DNA of 64,000 nucleotides from Psychrosphaera ytuae (lineage in GTDB: Bacteria > Pseudomonadota > Gammaproteobacteria > Enterobacterales > Alteromonadaceae), in assembly GCF_017638545.1 (NCBI RefSeq), contig NZ_CP072110.1:1054001-1118000 (forward strand), given 5' to 3'. The translations under genes were made by a program, and so were the position numbers. How positions within the stretch are numbered: position 1 is the stretch's first letter; every line of letters starts with the position of its first letter. Below are positions 34,752 to 45,288 of the stretch, piece by piece. The notes below the pieces were generated by a model. It ran no database searches. It saw only the letters and a program-made list of their open reading frames with translations, and had not been told where the DNA came from.

Positions 34752-35981
34752 GTGGCAAAACTAGGGTCGTATTTTAGCAAGGAATTTCCGCACAAAATGT
34801 TATTTAGTCAACCTAAAAGCCCGCCAAACGTTGGCCTTATGTTAACGGGCGGAGGAGCTCGAGCTGCTTATCAAATTGGTGTTTTAAAAGCTATCGCTTC
34901 TCATTTGCCAAGAAACCAAAAGTCACCCTTTAATGTGATCAGTGGTACTTCTGCGGGAGCCATCAACGCCGTAACTTTGGCAACGCATGCCTCTTGTTAT
35001 CACTTGGGGGTAAAAAAAGCCGAGTGGGTTTGGAAAAACTTCAAGACAAATCAGGTTTATGTCAGCAGTTGGTATGGTGTTTATTCACATTTATTTAAAA
35101 ACTTTTTATCTCGGTTTAGCAAACGAGGTCAAGACCGTGCTACCAGTTTGTTGAATAATGAGCCTCTTAAGCAGTTGTTAAAACAGGTAGTTAACTTTCA
35201 ACGAATTGACCGAAATATTTTAACGGATCACCTATCTGCCATTTCGGTATCTGCCTCGTGTTACAGTGACGGAGACTCTATTGCCTTTTTTCAAAGTAAG
35301 GATAGTAATGAGTGGCAACGCGCTAAACGCAAAGGAATTAAAACGGTTCTAACCACACGACACTTATTAGCGTCATCGGCTATTCCTTTGGTCTTTCCAA
35401 GTGTGAAAATTGGCGATAGCTATTATGGTGATGGCGCGATTCACCAGTTATCACCGTTAAGCCCTTCTATCCATCTTGGTGCCGATAAAATTCTCATTAT
35501 TGGCGTAGCGCAGCCTAGCCAAGATAAATACTATGGTCACTCTGAGTTCCACCCTAATTCAGCTGCCATAACTGGGCATTTACTTGACACTGTATTTACC
35601 GACTCAATCAACTCTGATTTGGAGCGCTTACAACGAATAAACAAAACGCTTGAACACTCCTCAACAGATAAAACAGGCTTAAAGAAAATTGACACCTTGT
35701 TGATAAACCCAAGCCGTAACTTCAACCAAATTGCTCAAAGCTACTATCAAAACTTACCGCCAGCTATTCGATTTTTGATGCGATTTTTTGGGGTAAAACA
35801 AAATTCTGAGTCGGCGTTGTTGAGTTACATTTTGTTTGAGAAGCCATTTACTGAAAAACTTATTCAGATTGGCTACGAAGATGGCCAAGAGCGAATTGAT
35901 GAGATCATGGAATTTTTAGAATTAGAAAAATACCAAAGACCTACGCGAAAACATCAACATAACACTTCATCTGTCGCGTAA
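34752..35981 (+). CDS. Patatin-like phospholipase
   Basis: 409 residues. The oxyanion hole GLMLTGGGARAAYQIGVLKAI (about residues 27-47), the nucleophile Ser in SGTSAGAINAVTL and the catalytic Asp in YYGDGAIHQLSPLSP form the patatin Ser-Asp dyad. It is probably a cytoplasmic or membrane-bound acyl hydrolase; no signal peptide is seen. GTG start at 34752 is taken; an internal ATG at 34797 is possible but also poorly supported by a ribosome site. Confidence 0.9.
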   Translation: MAKLGSYFSKEFPHKMLFSQPKSPPNVGLMLTGGGARAAYQIGVLKAIASHLPRNQKSPFNVISGTSAGAINAVTLATHASCYHLGVKKAEWVWKNFKTNQVYVSSWYGVYSHLFKNFLSRFSKRGQDRATSLLNNEPLKQLLKQVVNFQRIDRNILTDHLSAISVSASCYSDGDSIAFFQSKDSNEWQRAKRKGIKTVLTTRHLLASSAIPLVFPSVKIGDSYYGDGAIHQLSPLSPSIHLGADKILIIGVAQPSQDKYYGHSEFHPNSAAITGHLLDTVFTDSINSDLERLQRINKTLEHSSTDKTGLKKIDTLLINPSRNFNQIAQSYYQNLPPAIRFLMRFFGVKQNSESALLSYILFEKPFTEKLIQIGYEDGQERIDEIMEFLELEKYQRPTRKHQHNTSSVA

Positions 35982-35984
35982 GTC

Positions 35985-37967
35985 TCAGCCTGTTAATACG
36001 TATCGCTCCGCTCGTTCGACGCGGCGGGGCTTGCCTTTTACAACTAAGACGTCGTGCGCTTTTATTTCTGTATCAGGCTCCGGTGAAGACACCTCTTTGC
36101 CATCGCGACGTAAGCCAACAATTTCAACTCGGCGTTCCTCTAGTTTTAGGCTTTCCAAGGTTTTACCCACGGCGAAGGCCGATGGTGGGATGTTAATGGC
36201 ATGGATAAACTCTAATAAATCCCTTTTGTTCGCTGCTAAATCCGTCGTTTCCCCTTGATAAAATCCGTGCATTTGTCCATAGCGATTTTCTCTTTCTTTT
36301 CTGATCCGACGGAGCACTCGAGACATAGGAACGCCTGATTCGAACAAGACTTGGGATACTAGCATCAAACTGCCTTCAAGCGCCTCTGGCACGACCTGAT
36401 CAGCGCCCTCTTCTAGTATAAAGCCCATGTGCTCGTCTGATTTAGTCCGAACCATTATACGAGCATTGGAAGAGAGGGCTTTAACATTGTTGATTACGGT
36501 TTGTGTTTTTGTAAGGTCACCAAAAGTAACGACGACAAGTTTAGCGCGGTCAACTCTAACCGCTTTTAAGATAGCTTTATCTCGAGCATGTCCGTATTGT
36601 ACGTTTTCACCAGCAGCTTGCGCCTCTGCCACACGAACCGGATCGACATCAAGAACCACATAAGGCACAGCTTCAGATTTTAAAAATCGGCTGACGGTTT
36701 GACCTACTCGGCCAAACCCACAAATGATGACGTGTTCGGATAAATTTGTTTCAAACTCGGCTTCTTCTTGTTGCTCGATATAGTCTTGTTGAGTCGTGCC
36801 AAAGATACGACCGCCAAAGGCGATGATTTGTTTGTCTTGATTAATAATGAAAGGAGTAACTGCCATACTCAGTACACCTATACCTAACAATGCCGCAGAA
36901 ATCTCAGGAGACAACAAATCAAACTGCTGCGCAAGAGCCACTAGTACAAAACCAAACTCCCCCATCTGAAACAACATAAGGCCCGCCGCCCAGCCATCTG
37001 CACTGGTTTCACCAGCAAGCACTGCTAGGTGACGTATGATGAGGGTTTTGACCAAAAGTAATAAAGCGATACCAGATAAAATCAGTGGCCACTGTGTGAT
37101 CATGGCAGAAAGATTTAGCGCCATACCAACACTGATAAAAAATACCCCCATCAATATATCTCTAAAGGGTCTAATATCGGCCTCTAGCTGATGTTTGTAT
37201 TGGCTTTCGCTGAGCATCATACCTGCTAAGAAAGCGCCAAGAGCCATTGATAAACCAAAGAAGTTAGTTAAGGTACCCGCCAAAACGGTAACTAAAATGG
37301 CCGTTAGAACAAATAGCTCATCGGTTCTCACTTGTGCGACTTGATTAAAGATCCGTGGTAACACCCACTTTCCGGCGGATAATAGTATGGTAACGACCAC
37401 TGCACCTTTCGCTAACGCTGCCAAAATGGCAAACATCATGCTGCCCTCTCCTTCGGCACCTAGCAAAGGGATTGCTATTAAAAAAGGCACGACAGCAATA
37501 TCCTGAAACAAGAGTATCGAAATCGCTATTTGACCTCGTTTTGTTTGAGTCAGCCCTGATTCGTTAAGGCTTTTAACCACAACTGCGGTTGATGAGAGTG
37601 CGAATATACTGCCGATAACAAAGGCGCTAGCCCAAGTTTGATTGAGAGAAACCACCAGCAACATCACAATGAGTAAGGTAATTATGACCTGTGCGCTACC
37701 AACGCCAAATACCAGCTGTCTCATTGCTACTAGTTTAGGAACAGAAAACTCCAGCCCCAGGCTAAATAATAAAAAGACGATGCCTAGCTCAGCAACAAGA
37801 ACAAGATCTTTGGGATCTGTGATCACTGACAAAACTTGCGGCCCAGCAATCACACCTGCTACCAAATACGCCAAAATCGCAGGTAATTTAAACCTTTTGA
37901 AAAGCCAAACCGTGAACACTGATGTTGCCAACAAGACAATAAGCTCAACAAAAAAGCCGTGATCCAT
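35985..37967 (-). CDS. Kef-type CPA2 potassium/proton antiporter with RCK domain
   Basis: 660 residues. About 12 hydrophobic helices up to residue 380 (LPAILAYLVAGVIAGPQVL, FALSSTAVVVKSLNESGL, LFQDIAVVPFL, ALGAFLAGMMLSES) form the CPA2 exchanger. Then a TrkA-N/RCK domain (HVIICGFGRVGQTVSRFL, VVLDVDPVRVAEAQAAG, YGHARDKAILKAVRVD) binds nucleotide, and a TrkA-C domain (LEERRVEIVGLRRDGKEVSSPEPDTEIKAHDVLVVKG) ends the protein. It is likely a potassium efflux/proton antiporter of the inner membrane. It is larger than E. coli KefB/C (601-620) through the C-terminal domain. It converges with the patatin gene, three bases apart. Confidence 0.92.
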   Translation of the reverse strand: MDHGFFVELIVLLATSVFTVWLFKRFKLPAILAYLVAGVIAGPQVLSVITDPKDLVLVAELGIVFLLFSLGLEFSVPKLVAMRQLVFGVGSAQVIITLLIVMLLVVSLNQTWASAFVIGSIFALSSTAVVVKSLNESGLTQTKRGQIAISILLFQDIAVVPFLIAIPLLGAEGEGSMMFAILAALAKGAVVVTILLSAGKWVLPRIFNQVAQVRTDELFVLTAILVTVLAGTLTNFFGLSMALGAFLAGMMLSESQYKHQLEADIRPFRDILMGVFFISVGMALNLSAMITQWPLILSGIALLLLVKTLIIRHLAVLAGETSADGWAAGLMLFQMGEFGFVLVALAQQFDLLSPEISAALLGIGVLSMAVTPFIINQDKQIIAFGGRIFGTTQQDYIEQQEEAEFETNLSEHVIICGFGRVGQTVSRFLKSEAVPYVVLDVDPVRVAEAQAAGENVQYGHARDKAILKAVRVDRAKLVVVTFGDLTKTQTVINNVKALSSNARIMVRTKSDEHMGFILEEGADQVVPEALEGSLMLVSQVLFESGVPMSRVLRRIRKERENRYGQMHGFYQGETTDLAANKRDLLEFIHAINIPPSAFAVGKTLESLKLEERRVEIVGLRRDGKEVSSPEPDTEIKAHDVLVVKGKPRRVERAERYVLTG

Positions 37968-38177
37968 AATCCGTTTTGTTCCTCTTTAAAACTGAATAAA
38001 TTCTGCCGTTTGACGCGGGAAACGCAGGCAACTCATTGCCGTCGGTATTTTGTCAGTGTAGCAGAATAATTGATCAAAACAGCGTTTTTCTAAGGTAATC
38101 AGATCATTGCAAAACTGGCATGGGATTCGCTTATATCGTGACTATTCATTATTTAGCAACTCGCATTGGAGAATCAG

Positions 38178-39071
38178 ATGGACTATATCAGTCATTTGGA
38201 TGTGGTAAATCCAGAGACGAACACTGCATTTGTACCTAGTTGGCAAGGGTATAACTCAGTGACACAAGATCCAGCGATGTTGACGGAACAACTACAAACT
38301 ACACTTGATATTGAGCAGCTGCTTTCAATTTACCTTGCAGCAATTGGAGCTAGCCACAAAGTCGCTGCCGTGGAGTTAGATACTTACCACGGAAAGTTTA
38401 CGGCCGGTATGCCAAGCTCTTCACATGAAGAGTTAGCGTTACCAATTCAGATCAATGATCAACTTATGGGTCGTCTTCGTTATTTTTCGACTAAACCGAT
38501 CACAGATATTTTGTTGTCGTCTTTGAGTAACTTTCAAAAGCGTTTGGTATTTCCATTACGCAATGCATTGGCTTTTTGGCAGTTACAACAAATGGCACTT
38601 AAAGATCCGTTGACTGCTATTGGTAACAGAGCAAGTTATGACGACGCGATTGGTCGTGCAATTTGTAGTGCGAAGCGTCGCGATACAAAGTTTAGTCTGA
38701 TGGTGTTAGATTTAGATAACTTCAAACAAGCAAACGACCGTTATGGCCACCAACTTGGTGATCAAATCTTAGTCCGCTTTACCCAATTGTTATTGGATTG
38801 CATTCGAGGCACAGATCAGGCGTTTCGCTTTGGAGGTGACGAATTTGCAATCATTTTGGACGAGCAAGCCAAAGACTGTGCACGATTTGTAGCTGAACGA
38901 CTTCAGCAAGCTGTACTCGGCTCTGAAATCGCCCAGAAGTACTCGGTAGGAGTCAGTATTGGCTATGCCGTGTTTGACAAAGCAGACTCTACGACTAGTT
39001 TGTTTGCTAGGGCAGATAAGGCGCTATACGACGCCAAACACGCAGGAAAAAACTGTGTGAGAACCGCATAA
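38178..39071 (+). CDS. GGDEF diguanylate cyclase (active type)
   Basis: 297 residues from ATG 38178, placed by GGAG six bases upstream (TTG at 38166 is less likely). The N-terminal 140 residues look like a small sensory (GAF-like) part. The C-terminal GGDEF domain has DPLTAIGNRASYD, LMVLDLDNFKQANDRYGHQLGDQIL, intact RFGGDEFAII and ARADKALYDAKHAGKN. An inhibitory RxxD site (RGTD) lies five residues before GGDEF, so feedback inhibition by c-di-GMP is expected. No membrane segment. Unlike the gene at 8145, it should be active. Confidence 0.92.
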   Translation: MDYISHLDVVNPETNTAFVPSWQGYNSVTQDPAMLTEQLQTTLDIEQLLSIYLAAIGASHKVAAVELDTYHGKFTAGMPSSSHEELALPIQINDQLMGRLRYFSTKPITDILLSSLSNFQKRLVFPLRNALAFWQLQQMALKDPLTAIGNRASYDDAIGRAICSAKRRDTKFSLMVLDLDNFKQANDRYGHQLGDQILVRFTQLLLDCIRGTDQAFRFGGDEFAIILDEQAKDCARFVAERLQQAVLGSEIAQKYSVGVSIGYAVFDKADSTTSLFARADKALYDAKHAGKNCVRTA

Positions 39072-39120
39072 CGGAAGCAAAACAAAATAGGCTGAGCCAG
39101 AGTCAACTAAGCTAAGCGGT

Positions 39121-39153
39121 AAAGAGCCCTAAACCTCGTTTATGGCTTTTTTT
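39121..39153 (+). terminator. Terminator after the diguanylate cyclase
   Basis: Imperfect stem GAGCC-TAAAC / GTTTA-GGCTT followed by TTTTTTT on the plus strand, 50 bases past the stop at 39071. Confidence 0.65.
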
Positions 39154-39183
39154 ATATCTCTTTGTTTTAGCTATTATTTAACG

Positions 39184-40674
39184 CTACTTTTGCAAATCAG
39201 CCGCAACAGCAAAACCAAGTACTGCAATCGCATTTGAACTGGATTTGTTGCCATCTTCTGTTACTTCTTGTTGTCCAGATACTGAAATAACGGGAACTAA
39301 ATGGCGTAACCAGGCTGGACAGTGTTTTTGTTTTAGTAGATCTGACACTTTCTTTCGGCCACTGTTCGCATTAGGGCGTATGCGCGCAGTTAATTCACCT
39401 AGTTTTAACGTCATGTTGTCTGGATTCAACGCCGCAAGCGCCTCTTTTGCCATTGATTTCGGTGTTATCAAAAACTCATTATCCGTATATGGATTTAAAT
39501 GAGGCTCGATATCCAATGTGATCACAATTTGGCCATCGTTGTGCTCAACGTTGTGGTCATCATTGTGGTTTTGTACCTTAAACCTCTCCGTCATTTCTCC
39601 ATCACGCGGGCCAAATACGGCTGTGTTAATTACAAATAGCCAATCTTTGTAGGTACGTAACTCCACATCTCCCAAAGTTATAACAGGCTGACGATCAGCC
39701 ATTGTGTTTAACATCGAGTTAACTATCTCAACCAGTACCTTTTCGCCAACTGTGTGCGCGGTATACTGCTCGACGAACCGCTTTAATAAGGCGTTTTGTT
39801 TTAAAGGAGTGGTTTGCGACAGTTTGGTCAGGTTTAATCCTTGTAGTTCGAATAAAGGCTTAATTTCATGGTAGCTATTTTTAATTTGGCCAAAGCCGAC
39901 TGACTCAGTGTAATTACGCAAATCTCCTTGCAAGTACTCTTCTAACAAGTCTTGATCTTGTTGCAGTAACTTAGTTGTCTGACTGATTGCTTTGACAGAA
40001 TGGGGCCAACGCGAAGATAAAATCGGTAATACATTATGACGAACATAATTACGGTCAAACACAGTATCTTTATTGGACTCGTCGTTCACCCACTCTAAAT
40101 GATGGGACTTTGCGTATGCTTCTAATTGGTTTTGATCGAATTGCAATAACGGCCGTGCAATTGACTGTTGCCTTTCAAATTTATCAGCGTGGGGCAAAGG
40201 AGCCAGTGGTTTCATTGCACCAAGTCCTCTAAGTCCTGAACTTCTCAGTAGTCTTAGCAAAAAGGTTTCTGCTTGATCGGTTTGGTGGTGGCCAGTTAGC
40301 ACAACGCCATTCACCGGCATAAGGTCTGAAAGCGCTTGATATCTTGCATCTCTTGCCACTTGCTCTAATGAGGCCTGAGATGATTGTTTGAGATTTAGTT
40401 TGACTGAGTGAATCGCAACTTGATTGATTTCACAATATCGCTCTACAACGGCTTGCCAATGGTCTGCGTTCGGGCTTAAGCCATGTTGCGCATGAAAAAC
40501 ACAAAATTTAATATCAGCACTTTTTCTCAGTTCCAACATGAGACGCAACATCACCATGGAGTCCAATCCACCGCTTACAGCCACCCAAAGTGGTCGTTCA
40601 AGCAACTGGTTGTGTTGTAAAAAATGATAGATAGATGCTTTGTTAAGCTGAGTTAGTTTTTGCTTTGCAGCCAT
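39184..40674 (-). CDS. tilS: tRNA(Ile)-lysidine synthase
   Basis: 496 residues. The ATP PP-loop motif AVSGGLDSMVMLRLM is near residue 32; the following HAQHGLSPNAD, TGHHQTDQAETFLLRLLRSSGLRGLGAM and RPLL motifs are typical TilS. C-terminal RNA-binding domains follow. It converts C34 of the AUA-reading tRNA-Ile to lysidine, an essential step for correct isoleucine decoding. It lies last in the accA operon region, preceded by a terminator. Confidence 0.96.
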   Translation of the reverse strand: MAAKQKLTQLNKASIYHFLQHNQLLERPLWVAVSGGLDSMVMLRLMLELRKSADIKFCVFHAQHGLSPNADHWQAVVERYCEINQVAIHSVKLNLKQSSQASLEQVARDARYQALSDLMPVNGVVLTGHHQTDQAETFLLRLLRSSGLRGLGAMKPLAPLPHADKFERQQSIARPLLQFDQNQLEAYAKSHHLEWVNDESNKDTVFDRNYVRHNVLPILSSRWPHSVKAISQTTKLLQQDQDLLEEYLQGDLRNYTESVGFGQIKNSYHEIKPLFELQGLNLTKLSQTTPLKQNALLKRFVEQYTAHTVGEKVLVEIVNSMLNTMADRQPVITLGDVELRTYKDWLFVINTAVFGPRDGEMTERFKVQNHNDDHNVEHNDGQIVITLDIEPHLNPYTDNEFLITPKSMAKEALAALNPDNMTLKLGELTARIRPNANSGRKKVSDLLKQKHCPAWLRHLVPVISVSGQQEVTEDGNKSSSNAIAVLGFAVAADLQK

Positions 40675-40687
40675 AAGAAGCCATAAA

Positions 40688-40712
40688 AAAAGCCATCAAA
40701 AGATGGCTTTAT
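40688..40712 (-). terminator. Terminator between accA and tilS
   Basis: Stem AAAGCCATC / GATGGCTTT with an AAAA loop, then T-run on the minus strand. It lies just before the tilS start and past accA, so it ends most transcripts of the core operon. Confidence 0.8.
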
Positions 40713-40764
40713 CATACTTGAGCTTTGACGCTATGCCAAAGGCATAACAACAAGACCTTGGTTT

Positions 40765-41721
40765 TTATAAATAACCAAAGGCCATTAAACGGTCATAACG
40801 CTTGTCGAGGAGTTCCTCTTTTGACAGGGTACGTAGATCCGTAAGGTCTTGTTTAATACGTTGTTTCAAATTAGACGCCATTTTGTCCATATCGCGGTGC
40901 GCGCCACCTAAAGGCTCTTGAACGATATTGTCAATCAGGTCTAACTCTTTGATTTTTGACGCTGTAATACCCATAGCTTCGGCAGCATCAGGCGCTTTTG
41001 CGGCACTCTTCCACAGGATAGAGGCACAGCCTTCCGGTGAAATTACTGAGTACGTTGAATACTGCAACATGTTAACGCGATCGCCCACACCTATGGCTAA
41101 AGCGCCACCTGAACCGCCTTCACCAATAACAGTACAAATCACTGGTACTTTTAGGCCTGACATCACTTTTAAGTTACGTGCGATAGCTTCACTTTGACCA
41201 CGCTCTTCTGCACCAATACCTGGGTAAGCACCTGGAGTGTCGATAAAGGTAATGATTGGCATGTCAAAGCGCTCTGCCATTTCCATTAATCGCAATGCTT
41301 TGCGGTAACCTTCTGGCTTTGGCATACCAAAGTTGCGTTTGATTTTTTCTGCGGTGTCACGGCCCTTTTGTTGACCTATGATCATCACCGGCTCATCGTC
41401 TAGACGAGCAATACCACCAACAATCGCTAAGTCATTAGCATAGGTGCGGTCGCCTGCTAACTCGTCAAACTCGGTAAAAATACGATCGATATAGTCTTTC
41501 GTGTACGGACGAAGAGGATGACGTGCGATTTGAGCAACTTGCCATGCACCAAGATTGTTAAAGATCTTTTCAGTGAGTTCACGGTTCTTTTCTTTGAGAT
41601 TCGAGATCTCCTGCTCCAGCCCTAAATCCAACTCACCACCGCGGTTTACGTTTTGTAATTCGCTGATCTTTGCTTCTAATTCTGCAATCGGCTGTTCAAA
41701 CTCAAGATAATTGAGACTCAT
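40765..41721 (-). CDS. accA: Acetyl-CoA carboxylase carboxyltransferase subunit alpha
   Basis: 318 residues, the E. coli length (319). It carries YLEFEQPIAELEAKI at the N-terminus, RHPLRPYTKDYIDRIF, GQQKGRDTAEKIKRNFGMPKPEGYRKALRLM, FIDTPGAYPGIGAEERGQSEAIA, GEGGSGGALAIGVGD and the SPEGCASILWK motif. It makes malonyl-CoA with AccD, the first step of fatty acid synthesis. It is downstream of dnaE, 52 bases apart. Confidence 0.98.
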   Translation of the reverse strand: MSLNYLEFEQPIAELEAKISELQNVNRGGELDLGLEQEISNLKEKNRELTEKIFNNLGAWQVAQIARHPLRPYTKDYIDRIFTEFDELAGDRTYANDLAIVGGIARLDDEPVMIIGQQKGRDTAEKIKRNFGMPKPEGYRKALRLMEMAERFDMPIITFIDTPGAYPGIGAEERGQSEAIARNLKVMSGLKVPVICTVIGEGGSGGALAIGVGDRVNMLQYSTYSVISPEGCASILWKSAAKAPDAAEAMGITASKIKELDLIDNIVQEPLGGAHRDMDKMASNLKQRIKQDLTDLRTLSKEELLDKRYDRLMAFGYL

Positions 41722-41773
41722 TTTACCACCAGTTATTTATTTGTTTGGCCAAGCTCAATCCCAAGCTCAGCTC

Positions 41774-44700
41774 CTAGAATTCCAATTTCGGCTCGATGGC
41801 CAAGTTTTCGTATAGATCTATCAACAATTGTTCGTCCGGGCTGACTCGCCAGGCAGTGCCTAGTTCGAGTTCTGCGGTCGCAATTTGGTTTTGATAGCCA
41901 ATACGGATAGGCGTCGTGCCATCCTTGTACGGTAAAAGTATTCGTTTTAATTTGTTCATCACTGCCTCTGCTTGTTGCTCTGAAGCGACATCTAACTTTA
42001 TGTTTCGAACAAATTTTTCTCGTGCTACCGTCAATGACATCACATCACGCGCAGTCATTGTATTGCCGTCACTAAAATTATCAAAGCTGACCTGTCCGGA
42101 AACGACGACAATTTGACCATTTTGCAACAAATCACTGAACATATCGAACTGTTCAGGGAATAATCGAAAATCCAGTCGGCCACTTTTATCGTCAATCGTA
42201 ACCAATGCCCACTTGCGACCCTTCTTGTTTACCAACACTCTCATGTCAATAATAAGACCGCATACTGTGATACTCTGATCACGACGGGTTGGCTCGACTT
42301 CGGACAATTTTATCTTGGTGTAATGACGAAGCTCTTTGCGATAAGCATTTATTGGGTGGCCGGTTAAAAACAACCCTAACGTGTCTTTTTCGCCTTGTAA
42401 CCAAGTGGCATCTGGCCACGGTGCAGCTTGTTTAAATTGTGGTTTTACTTCTTCATGCGCGGTATCAAAAAGACCAAACATGTCATTCTGACCGACATCA
42501 GCATTTTTGGCATGTTGTGTCGCGGCTTTCATGGCGTCTTCGAGACTCGCCATAATCACACTTCGATTTTCTTGGCTATGTGGCTCTGGGCCAAGTTGAT
42601 CAAGGGCGCCAGATAACACTAACTTTTCCATCACGCGCTTGTTAATACGTTTTACGTCAACGCGAGCACAAAAATCAAAGAGGTCTTTAAACACACCGCC
42701 TTCTTGACGTGCCTCTAAAATCGCTTCAACTGGGCCTTCGCCTACCCCTTTAATCGCACCAATACCATAAACGATGTGACCTTCGTCATTAACGGTAAAC
42801 TTATATTCGCCGGAATTCACATTTGGTGGCTCGATGACCAGCTTCATTCGCTCGCACTCGTCTACTAACGTGACGATTTTGTCGGTATTGTCCATATCCG
42901 CAGACATTACCGCGGCCATAAACTCTGATGGATAGTGGCACTTCATCCATAAGGTTTGGTAAGAAACCAACGCATAAGCAGCCGAGTGAGATTTGTTAAA
43001 TCCATAACCAGCGAACTTTTCTACGAGGTCGAATATCTTCATCGCCAATTCTGGATCGATGTTGTTATTCTTAGCACCTTCAGCGAAGGTACCCCGCTGT
43101 TTTTCCATCTCTTCGGGCTTTTTCTTACCCATCGCACGACGAAGTAAGTCAGCGCCCCCTAACGAGTAGCCTGCCATTTCCTGGGCAATCTGCATTACCT
43201 GCTCTTGATACAGAATAATGCCGTAGGTCGGTTCTAAGATTTCTTTTAAACACTCGTGTTGATATTCATGGTCCGGATAAGCGACTTCCTCTCGACCGTG
43301 CTTACGCTCGATAAAGTTATCAACCATCCCTGAATCAAGTGGACCCGGACGGAACAAAGCAACCAATGCGATGATGTCTTCAAAACAGTCTGGCTGAAGC
43401 TTTTTGATCAGGTTTTTCATCCCTGACGATTCGAGCTGGAATACTGCGGTCGTTTCGGCGTTCATCAACATTCGGAAACTAGCCGCATCATCAACAGGTA
43501 TTGCCGCTATGTCTATGTAGTCGTCTTTGTTGTCAATTCGACTATTGGCCATATCGATGGCCCACTGCAATATAGTAAGTGTTCGCAAACCCAAGAAGTC
43601 AAACTTTACAAGCCCTGCTGTTTCAACGTCGTTTTTATCGAACTGAGTGACTGGGTTTTTACCTTCGTCATCACAATACAAAGGTGCAAAGTCTGTGATT
43701 TTGGTTGGCGCGATTACAACACCACCTGCGTGTTTACCTGCACCACGAGTAACGCCCTCTAATTTGCGCGCCATATCAATCAGCTCTTTGGCGTCGTCGT
43801 CTTGCTGGTAAATTTGTTCGAGTTGTGGCTCTGCCTTCCAGGCTTTTTCTAATGTGATACCCGGGTCACCCGGTATTAGTTTAGAAATACGGTCAACAAA
43901 ACCAAATGGCAAGCCCATAACGCGACCAACCGATTGAATTACGGCTTTTGCCGCTAATGTTCCAAACGTAATGATCTGAGATACCGCATCACGACCGTAT
44001 AATTCTGCTACGTGGTCAATAACTTCGTCTCGACGGTCCATACAAAAGTCGACATCAAAGTCCGGCATGGATACACGTTCTGGGTTCAAGAATCGCTCAA
44101 AGAGCAAGGCAAACTCTAACGGGTCTAAGTCAGTAATTTTTAATGCGTATGCCACCAATGAACCGGCACCAGAACCACGACCCGGACCAACGGGGATGTT
44201 GTGATCCTTACTCCACTGAATAAACTCAGCAACGATCAGGAAGTAACCAGGGAATCCCATTTGGTTGATAACTTTAAGTTCGACGTCGAGTCGTTCATCG
44301 TATTCTTTGCGCTTTTCGTTGCGCACCTCAGGATCTGGAAATAAAAACTCTAGACGCTCTTCCAAGCCCTCTTCCGATACTTTAACTAAGTAGTCAGCTT
44401 CGCTCATACCGTCTGTTGGACACTCAGGTAAGAAGTAAGTGCCAAGTTGCACTGTAACATTACAGCGTTTAGCTATTTCAACTGAGTTTTGAAGGGCAGA
44501 TGGGATATCAGCAAACAGCTCACACATCTCTTGTTCTGAACGCAAGTACTGTTCGCGGCTGTAATCTTTAGGGCGGTTTTTATCGTCTATAGTGCGCTTT
44601 TGGTTGATACAAACTCTAACTTCGTGAGCTTCAAAGTCATCTGCTGATAGGAATACAACTTCGTTTGTTGCCACAACGGGTATTTGATGTTGCTCTGCAA

Positions 44701-45259
44701 GCTCGACCGCTTGTTCAATGTACATGCCTTCTGATGCACGACCGGTACGAGTTAACTCGATATAAAAGTGATCAACAAAATGCTCTTGATAAAAAGAAAG
44801 GACCTCGTCAATGAGCTTTTGATTGTGTTTGCTCATGGCGTAGGCTAAATCGCCAGCAAAACTGCCTGATAAAATAATGACGCCTTCTTTGTGCTCAGCC
44901 AGCCACTCTTTATCAATGGCCATTTTACCTTTAATAGAACCACGTAAATAAGCTTTTGAAATCAACGTGGTAATATTTTTGTAGCCGTCATTATTTTTGG
45001 CGATTAAAGTCAGTCGAAACAAAGGCTCATCATCAGCCCGGTGTAGCCATACATCTACGCCTATAATAGGCTTGATACCTGCGCCATGACAGCCTTCATA
45101 AAACTTAACGAGACCACAAAGGTTCATCTGATCGGTCAATGCCAGTGCTGGCATTTGTTGCTCACCGGCTTGCTTGAGAATGGCCTTTACTTTAGCTAGG
45201 CCATCCATCATAGAAAAATCGCTGTGAACTCTCAGGTGAACAAATTTGGGATCTGACAT
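41774..45259 (-). CDS. dnaE: DNA polymerase III subunit alpha
   Basis: 1161 residues, as E. coli (1160). PHP domain at the N-terminus (FVHLRVHSDFSMMDGLAKV), polymerase catalytic aspartates in PDFDVDFC, GPGRGSGAGSLVAYAL, VTRGAGKHAGGVVIAP, FDFLGLRTL, YGIILYQEQVMQIAQ, FNKSHSAAYALVSYQT and C-terminal OB and tau-binding parts. It is the catalytic core of replication. It sits between rnhB and accA in the usual order. Confidence 0.99.
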   Translation of the reverse strand: MSDPKFVHLRVHSDFSMMDGLAKVKAILKQAGEQQMPALALTDQMNLCGLVKFYEGCHGAGIKPIIGVDVWLHRADDEPLFRLTLIAKNNDGYKNITTLISKAYLRGSIKGKMAIDKEWLAEHKEGVIILSGSFAGDLAYAMSKHNQKLIDEVLSFYQEHFVDHFYIELTRTGRASEGMYIEQAVELAEQHQIPVVATNEVVFLSADDFEAHEVRVCINQKRTIDDKNRPKDYSREQYLRSEQEMCELFADIPSALQNSVEIAKRCNVTVQLGTYFLPECPTDGMSEADYLVKVSEEGLEERLEFLFPDPEVRNEKRKEYDERLDVELKVINQMGFPGYFLIVAEFIQWSKDHNIPVGPGRGSGAGSLVAYALKITDLDPLEFALLFERFLNPERVSMPDFDVDFCMDRRDEVIDHVAELYGRDAVSQIITFGTLAAKAVIQSVGRVMGLPFGFVDRISKLIPGDPGITLEKAWKAEPQLEQIYQQDDDAKELIDMARKLEGVTRGAGKHAGGVVIAPTKITDFAPLYCDDEGKNPVTQFDKNDVETAGLVKFDFLGLRTLTILQWAIDMANSRIDNKDDYIDIAAIPVDDAASFRMLMNAETTAVFQLESSGMKNLIKKLQPDCFEDIIALVALFRPGPLDSGMVDNFIERKHGREEVAYPDHEYQHECLKEILEPTYGIILYQEQVMQIAQEMAGYSLGGADLLRRAMGKKKPEEMEKQRGTFAEGAKNNNIDPELAMKIFDLVEKFAGYGFNKSHSAAYALVSYQTLWMKCHYPSEFMAAVMSADMDNTDKIVTLVDECERMKLVIEPPNVNSGEYKFTVNDEGHIVYGIGAIKGVGEGPVEAILEARQEGGVFKDLFDFCARVDVKRINKRVMEKLVLSGALDQLGPEPHSQENRSVIMASLEDAMKAATQHAKNADVGQNDMFGLFDTAHEEVKPQFKQAAPWPDATWLQGEKDTLGLFLTGHPINAYRKELRHYTKIKLSEVEPTRRDQSITVCGLIIDMRVLVNKKGRKWALVTIDDKSGRLDFRLFPEQFDMFSDLLQNGQIVVVSGQVSFDNFSDGNTMTARDVMSLTVAREKFVRNIKLDVASEQQAEAVMNKLKRILLPYKDGTTPIRIGYQNQIATAELELGTAWRVSPDEQLLIDLYENLAIEPKLEF

Positions 45260-45288
45260 AAATCTAAAAACTTTTACTCGTCTGTAAC